5,235 nt of DNA from Puniceicoccales bacterium (GTDB taxonomy: Bacteria > Verrucomicrobiota > Verrucomicrobiia > Opitutales > LL51): NCBI GenBank assembly GCA_031278845.1, contig JAITJQ010000003.1, forward strand, positions 1 to 5,235, read 5' to 3'. Below, one piece after another: positions 1-4,983 of this stretch. The notes below the pieces were generated by a model, which was not told the DNA's origin, did not search any database, and saw nothing but the letters and a program-made list of their open reading frames with translations. The position numbers and the translations under genes were made by a program. Every line of letters starts with the position of its first letter. Within the stretch, counting starts at the first letter, position 1.

Positions 1-956
1 ATGAAGCTCGTTCGGGATAATCTCATCAAAATTCACCACCAGCAAACGGTGGATCACCAGGTGATTTCCGGAAGTGATCACGGTGCGCGCTACGTGATCC
101 AGAGTAACGTGGCACATACACTCAACGCTTTGGATCAGGTTGCCGATGTATCGCCAAAAGAAAAGCTAATGGCGATGCAGATTATGATTGATCACGATTT
201 GGGCTACACTCTCGATGCAGCGAAGGGAGATTTTGGAGCATCAAAAGACCATCCTTGGCCAGCGCGGCCTATTTGGAAATGGGTGGGCAAAACTCAAGCG
301 TATTTAGCCCCGGAGAGCAAGCATTCATGCGAGATGCGGTATTGAAGCACAGCTATCCGTTTGGGTTAGATCAGCCGCTTGACTTTACGAACAACAAGGA
401 GCAAGCTATAGCGAATCTCATATCGATAGTCGATGCGATGGGTGTTACGGCGAACACGAAGTGCCCGGCCCTTTACCGGGAAATTTTAACTCCCGAGATA
501 ATGCAGGAGCTGGCAATGGACGATGGTCCAGAAATCAGAAAAAATCTTCATGCCATCATCGATCAAGCGGTAACAGAAAGAAGAATTTCTCGAGAAGTGG
601 CGGAAGGCTATCACATGGCGTTGGATTACGATGTGAGTAAGTATGGTGCGAAAAACATGATTCTACCGCAATTCGGAGGGCAATTGCTTGAAACACACAT
701 GGAACAGGTAGAAGGTGGGCATGCTTTGCACATTCGTTTCGGCGTTTCGGAAGATATTAGAATTTTGGCTGGGTTATTTGGCAATGGCGACGAAGTCAAA
801 GCTTTCAATAAAGCAGGCGAGGATTTGTTTCCAGATGTTCCAAAAGGCGAATTAGGAAAAGCTGCAAGTGAGGTAGAAAAAAGTTTAAAGCCCTATGCAG
901 CTCGCACATTGTCAAGCGGAGCTGTTAAGCTAACTCTGACCAAACTGCAGGAGTGA
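1..956 (+). pseudogene. HD-domain phosphohydrolase gene, split by a one-base frameshift
   Basis: Two overlapping frames make one protein. The first (1-345, 114 residues) reads well to about residue 85 and then becomes nonsense. The second, open from a TTG at 255 to the stop at 956, carries on the protein. Adding one T in the CCTTGG at 253-258 restores about 318 residues. The restored frame has the HD-superfamily metal ligands in order: H27 (SDHG), H65-D66 (DHDLG), H84 (KDHP), H117 (KHS) and D145 (SIVDAMG). HD proteins are metal-dependent phosphohydrolases, often acting on nucleotides; the substrate here is unknown. The C-terminal half (about residues 160-318) is unrecognised. The first base of the window is the A of an ATG, so the true start may lie upstream. 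A deleted second copy lies at 1783-1932. The break could also be a sequencing error or programmed slippage. The HD call is fairly sure; loss of function is likely but unproven. Confidence 0.72.
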
Positions 957-1019
957 AAGACTTTTCAGGAACAAAATAATGAGCCAATTTTGCCGTTGGT
1001 TCTATTTATTTTAGGCTAG

Positions 1020-1044
1020 AAAAAAGGCCGCTTCAAACGGCTTT
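1020..1044 (-). terminator. Rho-independent terminator of the ankyrin gene
   Basis: A 7-bp stem pairs 1024-1030 (AAGGCCG) with 1038-1044 (CGGCTTT), with one G-T pair and a 7-base loop. Read on the minus strand the hairpin is followed by six Ts (complement of A1020-A1025), which is the classical form. It lies about 27 bases past the ankyrin stop. On the plus strand the same stem is followed only by a mixed TTTCC...ATTTT stretch, so it may stop transcripts of the HD gene less well. Confidence 0.7.
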
Positions 1045-1070
1045 CCTAAATTTTAATCCATTTCAGAAGA

Positions 1071-1667
1071 TTAATACTTCGTACCATGTGCCTTCAGTAA
1101 TTGAACAATTTGAGTTTGGCCTCCAGCACGCTGGAGTGCCGTTTCCGGTATTTGATAGTTGTAGGGTTCACCACGTAATCCCAAATCATCGACCTGATCA
1201 TAACTCATTCGAGTATTCTGTGGTACATTGACGTCAATTCCTTTCTGTTCTAGCAGTAAACGAATTATGTCTAACTGGCCACGGCTATAATTCACGGCTT
1301 CATAAATGGGAACATTGACATTGCCGCCTTCCGTATTTACATTCGCCCCCCGCTGCAACAATAGGCGCACCATATCAATCTTTCCTGAGCGAATGGCTAC
1401 GATAAGTGGACTCAAATAATGGATAAACGAGCCGCCAGAATCATGTTCAATTTCCTCCATCCGAGCATTTACATCTGCCCCACGATTAAGATATCTGTTA
1501 ACTTTCTCTACATCACCTTTTTCAATCGCGGAAAAAAAACCCTTATAACTAATAGTCTCATTGGCTGCGGACTGAGGCTTTAGTTGCTTCGCAACTACCG
1601 ACCCATAACTCACCACGAGCATCAAAAACGTGCCCACCAACAACGAACCAATTTTATACTTTTCCAT
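1071..1667 (-). CDS. exported ankyrin-repeat protein
   Basis: A 198-residue protein. Residues 1-26 form a signal peptide or membrane anchor: charged MEKYK, a hydrophobic run to about 20, and a possible cleavage site after VVA at 24-26. About four ankyrin repeats follow: residues 43-69 (AIEKGDVEKVNRYLNRGADV), 86-112 (PLIVAIRSGKIDMVRLLLQR then GANVN), 120-148 (a variant with LDIIRLLLEQKGIDVN) and 176-198 (the capping repeat ALQRAGGQTQIVQLLKAHG). Loops between repeats 1 and 2 and before the cap are longer than usual. Ankyrin repeats bind other proteins. Together with an export signal this suggests a periplasmic, surface or secreted protein, and such proteins are common in intracellular bacteria as host-interaction factors. 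It stands alone, convergent with the HD gene, with a good terminator behind it and a candidate promoter in front. The partner is unknown. Confidence 0.85.
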   Translation of the reverse strand: MEKYKIGSLLVGTFLMLVVSYGSVVAKQLKPQSAANETISYKGFFSAIEKGDVEKVNRYLNRGADVNARMEEIEHDSGGSFIHYLSPLIVAIRSGKIDMVRLLLQRGANVNTEGGNVNVPIYEAVNYSRGQLDIIRLLLEQKGIDVNVPQNTRMSYDQVDDLGLRGEPYNYQIPETALQRAGGQTQIVQLLKAHGTKY

Positions 1668-1687
1668 AATATTTATTAAATCGAAAT

Positions 1688-1716
1688 TGCTAAAAAAAAA
1701 TTACACCACTTGTCAA
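1688..1716 (-). promoter_or_regulatory. candidate promoter of the ankyrin gene
   Basis: On the minus strand a perfect TTGACA (complement of 1711-1716) is followed by a 17-base spacer and a weak -10 candidate, TTAGCA (complement of 1688-1693). The -35 half sits in the near-palindrome CACTTGTCAAGTG at 1708-1720, which could also be an operator. A run of nine As at 1692-1700 lies in the spacer. The poor -10 keeps this tentative. Otherwise the 1668-1782 gap holds nothing recognisable. Confidence 0.3.
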
Positions 1717-1782
1717 GTGACAAATCTCTGTATGTGGAATTAAATGCCTTTTTTATAAACCCTCAATAAACCTAAAGAAGCG

Positions 1783-1932
1783 ATGCAGCTCGTTCGGGAT
1801 AACCTTATCAAAATTCACCATCAGCAGACGGAGGATCACAAGATGGTTACCGGAAGCGATCACGGTGTGCGAAAATGGTTGCAGCGCAATTAGGTGGCCA
1901 GCTACTTGGTACGACAATGGGAGAGGTGGGCG
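1783..1932 (+). pseudogene. internally deleted second copy of the HD-domain gene
   Basis: From the ATG at 1783 the sequence matches positions 1-87 of the HD gene (12 differences in about 87 bases, several of them synonymous) and encodes MQLVRDNLIKIHHQQ...GSDHGVR. At 1867-1871 it jumps to sequence matching 646 onward of the intact copy: KMVAAQLGGQLL here, KNMILPQFGGQLL there. The deleted piece of about 560 bases removes the HD dyad and the other metal ligands except the first histidine. The ends share GGTGCG (82-87 and 645-650 in the full copy). The join shifts the frame, so reading stops at 1893 after 36 residues; the downstream match lies in another frame. Homology to the full copy ends at GGTGGGC (1925-1931). 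It is clearly a remnant. Confidence 0.75.
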
Positions 1933-2060
1933 ATAAAACGGCGGCAAATGCTGACGGTTTTTCCCGGCGGTGGCGACCGCGATCGGACGAAGCGCCCAAA
2001 ATGATGCACGCTGCGTGTCAATTTTCGGATCGGGTGTTTGTAATTGCTGATAATCCAGGT
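1933..2060 (+). pseudogene. murE: murE C-terminal-domain remnant, frameshifted
   Basis: Frame 1933 onward reads IKRRQMLTVFPGGGDRDRTKRP. After a one-base shift near 1995-2000 the adjacent frame continues KMMHAACQFSDRVFVIADNP. Together they match the signature of the MurE ligase C-terminal domain (family pattern VFGCGGDRDxTKRPxM...ADRVxxTSDNPR). MurE is the cytoplasmic enzyme that adds the third amino acid, often meso-diaminopimelate, to UDP-MurNAc-L-Ala-D-Glu in peptidoglycan synthesis. Only about 42 of the usual 480-500 residues remain. The arginine of the DNPR motif, which contacts diaminopimelate in DAP-adding enzymes, is replaced by glycine. The scrap is fused directly to the deleted HD copy at GGTGGGC and is richer in G+C than the secreted-protein genes. 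Whether an intact murE exists elsewhere in the genome cannot be seen. Confidence 0.65.
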
Positions 2061-2081
2061 CCAGGAGGCGCTACCTCCTGG
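2061..2081. repeat. perfect inverted repeat (hairpin)
   Basis: CCAGGAGG at 2061-2068 and CCTCCTGG at 2074-2081 are perfect complements around the 5-base loop CGCTA. The hairpin starts exactly where similarity to MurE stops. No T-run follows on either strand, so it does not look like an ordinary terminator. The tail 2082-2126 is unrecognised, apart from a small inverted repeat AATTTC-GTT-GAAATT at 2116-2130. Confidence 0.6.
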
Positions 2082-2169
2082 CGGGGATCTAAGGGCGAGC
2101 AGCCATTAGGATCTGAATTTCGTTGAAATTTAACCTTTTGGTGAAGACTATTATAGGAGAATATAGATT

Positions 2170-2433
2170 ATGTCTGACAATTTAGCGGAACTCAATAATA
2201 GGATTCGTGAGGCTTTCAGTTGGGTCTCACTTTTGCGTGATGAGATGGGCCACGTCACTGTTGGTCAGCGGTACATGGTTGACCACATGATCGTCGGGCT
2301 TCTGACCAATAGCCATATCCTACTCGAAGGTGTTCTGGGTCTCGCTAAGACCTTGATCGTTAAGACGTTAGCCGCAACGATTCGGAGACCAATTCCCAAC
2401 CCCCATTGGCAGACCGCCCAATATTTTTGTTAA
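2170..2433 (+). pseudogene. MoxR-family AAA ATPase, N-terminal fragment (copy 1)
   Basis: An 87-residue frame. Residues 1-71 match the start of a Bacteroidota-type MoxR ATPase: LNNRIREA, then VGQRYMVDHMIVGLL (residues 31-45), then the Walker A region LLEGVLGLAKT (51-61). The family has GVPGLAKT there, so P56 has become L. MoxR proteins are about 320-340 residues and act as chaperone-like ATPases, often beside von Willebrand-domain proteins. Here Walker B, the sensors and the arginine finger are all missing. From about 2383 the frame reads antisense through a piece of the deaminase-like gene and ends in an unrelated tail. AGGAGA at 2155-2160 lies 9 bases before the ATG. The 5' region from about 2131 resembles that of copy 2 at 4517, so both carry the same start region. 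Confidence 0.75.
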
Positions 2434-2487
2434 ATCATGGATGCGTGTTGAGTAAAACTCTCGGAACCCGTTGATTAAGGCATTCAT
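2368..2487 (-). pseudogene. remnant of a paralogue of the deaminase-like gene
   Basis: The minus strand reads MNALINGFREFYSTRIHDLT then KILGGLPMGVGNWSP. This matches residues 137-171 of the 446-residue protein encoded at 3054-4394 (VNALINRLREFYSTNINDLS then RVLHLPIPV...RRSP). At DNA level the best part pairs 2444-2487 with about 3947-3990 (TTGAGTAAAACTCTCG in both). Only about 35 residues remain, without the signal peptide and deaminase motifs. It lies between the MoxR copy 1 and ruvB fragments and overlaps the end of the MoxR frame on the other strand. It shows that the genome had at least two members of this family. Confidence 0.7.
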
Positions 2488-2491
2488 TTAT

Positions 2492-2640
2492 GAACTAAGA
2501 AAGCAGCAAACCTTAGAGGAGGTCCGCAAATCCCTTCTGATCCAGAAAGACTACCTTCAGCGCACTCCCCAGGGCGCATATTAACCTCCGGAGCCTCGCA
2601 ATTGCCCGGAGAATCGATTCCACAAAAACAACGTAAACTT
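2492..2640 (+). pseudogene. ruvB: ruvB C-terminal remnant
   Basis: From 2492 the plus strand reads ELRKQQTLEEVRKSLLIQKD then YLQRTPQG. This matches the winged-helix end of the Holliday-junction helicase RuvB (family pattern TIEEVYEPFLIQxGxLxRTPRGR). The frame stops at 2582-2584, but one base over at 2575 it continues RILTSGASQLPGESIPQKQR, as the RTPRGRxxT ending would, to a stop at 2683-2685. A one-base deletion near 2573 is therefore likely. RuvB is about 330-345 residues and drives branch migration together with RuvA; only its end is here. The last part overlaps the 3' end of the gene on the other strand, so the exact limit is unclear. The match is short, so confidence is moderate. Confidence 0.55.
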
Positions 2641-2644
2641 AATG

Positions 2645-3031
2645 TCAATCGGCCTGAGCTATTCCCGGAAAGGCTAATTTTATAGAATCCGCAACCATCT
2701 TTCGAAAACCACGAGATTTCTGAGAATTAGGATTTGTTCTATCATATTTTCCGTAACATTTAATCGCGTTATCCAGATACGCCCAATAGGGGAGTTCCTG
2801 CCCATTGGGATTTCTTTTTTTTGTGGGAGAACCAACATATTCGCCATGGGCTTCGCTAAGAATACGAGCCGCTTCGTTAAATTGCCCCAACCCAATTGTT
2901 GGTTTAATTTTATGATAGATTTTTTTCATATCCTCTTTATTGCTTACAGCAATGTACTTACCATTAATTAGTACTCCAAAAGCAATACAAGGAAGAAACA
3001 GACAAAAACCAAAAACACTCTTTTTATTCAT
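2645..3031 (-). CDS. small exported protein of unknown function, downstream partner of the deaminase-like gene
   Basis: A 128-residue protein I do not recognise. Residues 1-22 look like a signal peptide (MNKKSVFGFC then LFLPCIAFGV); the cysteines are not in a good lipobox. The mature part is basic and probably helical. GLGQFNEAARILSEAHG at 47-63 resembles half of a TPR-like helix pair, and PYWAYLDNAIKCYGKYD at 81-97 is rich in aromatics. The start lies only 22 bases after the stop of the 446-residue gene on the same strand, without a terminator between them, so the two are probably co-transcribed. A short ORF directly behind a putative toxin gene fits an immunity protein, a chaperone or a second effector; the sequence does not decide between them. 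No clear ribosome-binding site is seen, which is common in Bacteroidota. Its 3' end overlaps the tail of the ruvB remnant. Confidence 0.7.
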   Translation of the reverse strand: MNKKSVFGFCLFLPCIAFGVLINGKYIAVSNKEDMKKIYHKIKPTIGLGQFNEAARILSEAHGEYVGSPTKKRNPNGQELPYWAYLDNAIKCYGKYDRTNPNSQKSRGFRKMVADSIKLAFPGIAQAD

Positions 3032-3053
3032 GATGGAAATACACTAGTATTAA

Positions 3054-4394
3054 TTATTCAAGAATATCAACATTTTTAAAGTCATACCCAATAATAAACA
3101 CAATTCTAACAGTTTGTCGGCTATTAGGAGCAGGAGGAGGTCCTGCTAGGCTCGGAATCGGTATATTGGGAAGTGAAGGAAATATGACTGAATTCAAAGG
3201 AAAATGATTATTCTTCAAACCTTGAAGGCCTTGAGCAGGAAGAGCGACAATACCAGCAGCAGTAGCAGCAGCAGTAGGGGAAAGGTACATTCCTTTCATT
3301 GGAGGATCATAAGTCAAGGGCGTACATGTTGTTATGGGAGCATTTAGAAGCAATCCACACAGATAACCCCTAATGGAGGCCGGAACCCATGATCGGCATA
3401 TTGGACACATGGGCTCTCTATTTTTCAAATGAATAATAAAGGCTATAATATGTTGACTGTTTGGAATGTGAGTCATCAAATTTGCCTGATTATCAAAAGG
3501 AGCAGCAGAAATAGTTGTTAAAAAATCACAAAAAGCGCCTTCCGAGTGAGCTCTATTACCTGTTCTGTTTGCTGACACAGTTTGCCAATTCCCTGAAAAA
3601 AGCAGATTAATAAATACACCGCCTGGAGCTGGAAAATTTCGTCCAAATATGTGAAAAAAATGATTCGGCAAAAAAATATTCGCATTAAATGGGGCAGATA
3701 AAGCTGAGCCATTTTCTCCGGAACGAAAAACATCTCCAAAGAAAAACGTACGATAGTCATATTGTGGTGGTACTGGCGGTGCTCCTCCTGCTGGCACTTG
3801 ACTTTTCGATATGATCGTAATGGCTGCCAAGGTAATATGCCGTAAGTCATCTGAATCCCAGTCTGAAGTCAAAATTGAACGAGGACTACGTCTAGCGGGA
3901 ACCGGAATGGGCAAATGTAGTACGCGGGATAAATCATTAATATTCGTTGAGTAAAACTCTCGAAGCCTGTTGATCAATGCATTTACTGGTGGACCAGGAA
4001 CAACCACAGTGGTGTCAAAGTCGCCTAAGGAAGCGTTATGGCAATAGCTTATAAATTTATCGACGGCTACGGTGTCCGAATGGACGTCAATTTGAGCAGG
4101 GACAGCTCCCAAAGGACCGGGATGTATTCCCACTGTTGTGGATCCTGCTATCGGCGTCGATCCAAGCATTCCTAGTCCTCCTGCCGCTGCTGGTATTGCC
4201 ATGACTACTACTGCTCCCGTTGTCGGATTATACAAATTTGCATTGGCAAATGGTACACCGGCAATAGCAGCAATAGGCACATTTAAGGCTGCTTCCATTC
4301 GTATATTAGGTCCTAAAACAGGAGCAGCCGAAAACGCATATAAATTGTAACAAACAAAGAATAAAAATGAAAGAATTTTCTTGACAAAAAACAT
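3054..4394 (-). CDS. secreted protein with a putative cytidine-deaminase-fold domain
   Basis: A 446-residue protein. Residues 1-23 are a clear signal peptide (MFFVKKILSFLFFVCYNLYA, cleavage near AFSA). Residues 35-100 are rich in Ala, Gly, Pro and Thr. Residues 135-170 form the segment also found in the remnant at 2368-2487. The key part is 275-350: NRAHSEGAFCDFL puts H283-S-E285 at the start of a helix, a hydrophobic strand IIAFIIHL follows at 316-323, then CPIC (C330, C333) opens the next helix. H-x-E, strand, C-x-x-C is the zinc and catalytic signature of the cytidine/nucleic-acid deaminase superfamily, where E is the proton shuttle and H, C, C bind zinc. Several bacterial toxin families use this fold. 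Residues 371-423 are again Ala/Pro-rich, and the end (TVRIVFIIGYDF, 428-439) is strand-like. Whether it acts on nucleic acid, nucleotide or something else is unknown. The gene is intact, has a strong promoter and leads a two-gene unit. A zinc-binding protein of another type remains possible. Confidence 0.65.
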   Translation of the reverse strand: MFFVKKILSFLFFVCYNLYAFSAAPVLGPNIRMEAALNVPIAAIAGVPFANANLYNPTTGAVVVMAIPAAAGGLGMLGSTPIAGSTTVGIHPGPLGAVPAQIDVHSDTVAVDKFISYCHNASLGDFDTTVVVPGPPVNALINRLREFYSTNINDLSRVLHLPIPVPARRSPRSILTSDWDSDDLRHITLAAITIISKSQVPAGGAPPVPPQYDYRTFFFGDVFRSGENGSALSAPFNANIFLPNHFFHIFGRNFPAPGGVFINLLFSGNWQTVSANRTGNRAHSEGAFCDFLTTISAAPFDNQANLMTHIPNSQHIIAFIIHLKNREPMCPICRSWVPASIRGYLCGLLLNAPITTCTPLTYDPPMKGMYLSPTAAATAAGIVALPAQGLQGLKNNHFPLNSVIFPSLPNIPIPSLAGPPPAPNSRQTVRIVFIIGYDFKNVDILE

Positions 4395-4402
4395 GCGCCT
4401 GT

Positions 4403-4431
4403 ATTGTAGGTTTTCATTGTTGGTAAGTCAA
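4403..4431 (-). promoter_or_regulatory. strong sigma70-type promoter, possibly giving a leaderless mRNA
   Basis: The minus strand shows TTGACT (complement of 4426-4431), a 17-base spacer and TACAAT (complement of 4403-4408), one mismatch from the sigma70 consensus in each box. Only 8 bases separate the -10 box from the ATG at 4394. Transcription would therefore begin within about three bases of the start codon. The start itself is fixed by the signal peptide, since the next methionine is residue 33. No Bacteroidota-type TAnnTTTG box was found nearby. Confidence 0.55.
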
Positions 4432-4477
4432 GATAAAAATATTTTTTCGTTCCTTTCGATTCCATTAAAATTTATTG

Positions 4478-4505
4478 TTTACCTTTTGGGGAGAATTGTT
4501 ATAAA
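4478..4505 (+). promoter_or_regulatory. candidate promoter of MoxR fragment copy 2
   Basis: TTTACC (4478-4483) and TATAAA (4500-4505) are 16 bases apart and 11 bases before the ATG at 4517. The same block, CCTTTTGG followed by a TATTATA/TTATAAA stretch, precedes MoxR copy 1 (2136-2155). The duplicated unit therefore included this region. It is divergent from the promoter at 4403-4431. Confidence 0.35.
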
Positions 4506-4516
4506 ACAAATAGACT

Positions 4517-4650
4517 ATGCCTGACAGTTTAGCCGAACTTAATAATAGGATTCGTGAGGCTTCCAGTTGGGCCTCACTTTTACATAATGAGATGGGTCGC
4601 TTCATTGTTGGCCAGCGGCACATGATTGCATGATCGTCGGGCTCCTGATG
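4517..4650 (+). pseudogene. MoxR-family AAA ATPase, N-terminal fragment (copy 2)
   Basis: The frame from 4517 gives MPDSLAELNNRIREASSWAS, then LLHNEMGRFIVGQRHMIA, and stops at 4631-4633 after 38 residues. It is the same sequence as copy 1 at 2170. Against copy 1 it lacks four bases (ACCA) at about 4626-4629, which shifts the frame; GCATGATCGTCGGGCTCCTGA then still matches copy 1 until about 4648. Walker A and everything after it are gone. It retains S where copy 1 has F (residue 16) and FIVGQ where copy 1 has VTVGQ, and these look closer to the family. The two copies therefore decayed independently and are cut at different points. Confidence 0.72.
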
Positions 4651-4658
4651 GCAAGCTT

Positions 4659-4805
4659 ATGAAATCTTCCAGGACGTTTGTACCTACCGATGATCCACTT
4701 GTTGAACTCATGCTCAACCTTAGGAATCAAAACCCCAAAACCATGAAGACTGAGTTCGAAGATATCATTGGACAACCTTGGACTTCGCTCAAAACTCATA
4801 GTTGA
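4659..4805 (+). other. short unrecognised frame, possibly a C-terminal gene fragment
   Basis: An ATG-started frame of 48 residues (MKSSRTFVPTDDPLVELMLN, then a polar stretch, ending in FEDIIGQPWTSLKTHS). Amino-acid use is balanced and protein-like, and the frame is open upstream to about 4629, so it may be the end of a larger gene joined to MoxR copy 2. There is no ribosome-binding site and I recognise no family. A 65-codon frame on the opposite strand (4602-4799) covers the same bases; its composition (several Cys, Arg and Ser, no order) looks less like a protein. From 4806 to 4983 I see no gene, only a weak hairpin with a following T-run at 4935-4957. Confidence 0.3.
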
Positions 4806-4934
4806 TCATATTTTTACTTCCTGATGCTCTACTCTGCACATCTTTTATCAGAGTTCAAAGCAATTTGCTGCTTTTGTAATAGATCTTTTGAAGGCGAATT
4901 TAGATTTTTTCGGGAAAAGCGCCTAGGGAACTAG

Positions 4935-4957
4935 AAATTCCGCAAGGGAAATTTTTT
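4935..4957 (+). terminator. weak terminator-like hairpin
   Basis: AAATTCC (4935-4941) can pair with GGAA (4947-4950) and TTT (4952-4954) around the loop GCAAG, with one bulged A (4951). Six Ts run from 4952 to 4957. The stem is short and AT-rich, so this is only a possibility. It would end transcripts coming from the MoxR copy 2 side, just before the tRNA-like gene. Confidence 0.25.
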
Positions 4958-4983
4958 AGGGAGTATGGATTTCGATAAATTTT

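Noticed and set aside
626..808. 60-codon minus-strand frame
   Set aside because: It lies antisense inside the well-supported HD protein frame and has a Cys/Pro/Ser-rich composition typical of a shadow.
1753..1947. 64-codon minus-strand frame
   Set aside because: It is antisense to the HD copy and start of the murE remnant, whose homology is on the plus strand.
1875..2126. 83-codon plus-strand frame as one gene
   Set aside because: It is a chance chain of HD-copy sequence, out-of-frame and in-frame murE sequence and an unknown tail; no single protein is encoded.
2586..2611. CTCCGG...CCGGAG inverted repeat, possible terminator
   Set aside because: No T-run on either strand, and the bases belong to the frameshifted ruvB remnant.
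2680..2895. 71-codon minus-strand frame
   Set aside because: It overlaps the 128-residue signal-peptide gene on the same strand in another frame and has no recognisable content.
3251..3277. CAG/TAG triplet-like run
   Set aside because: It encodes an Ala/Thr stretch (residues 373-380) of the deaminase-like protein and is imperfect; not a separate element.
3518..3850. 110-codon minus-strand frame
   Set aside because: It is inside the deaminase-like gene on the same strand in another frame, and the main frame carries the motifs and signal peptide.
4138..4350. 70-codon plus-strand frame rich in Ala, Pro and Thr
   Set aside because: It is antisense to the low-complexity Ala/Gly/Pro part of the deaminase-like protein, which makes long antisense frames likely.
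4602..4799. 65-codon minus-strand frame
   Set aside because: It begins inside homology to MoxR (plus strand), has no family resemblance, and the plus frame over the same bases reads better.
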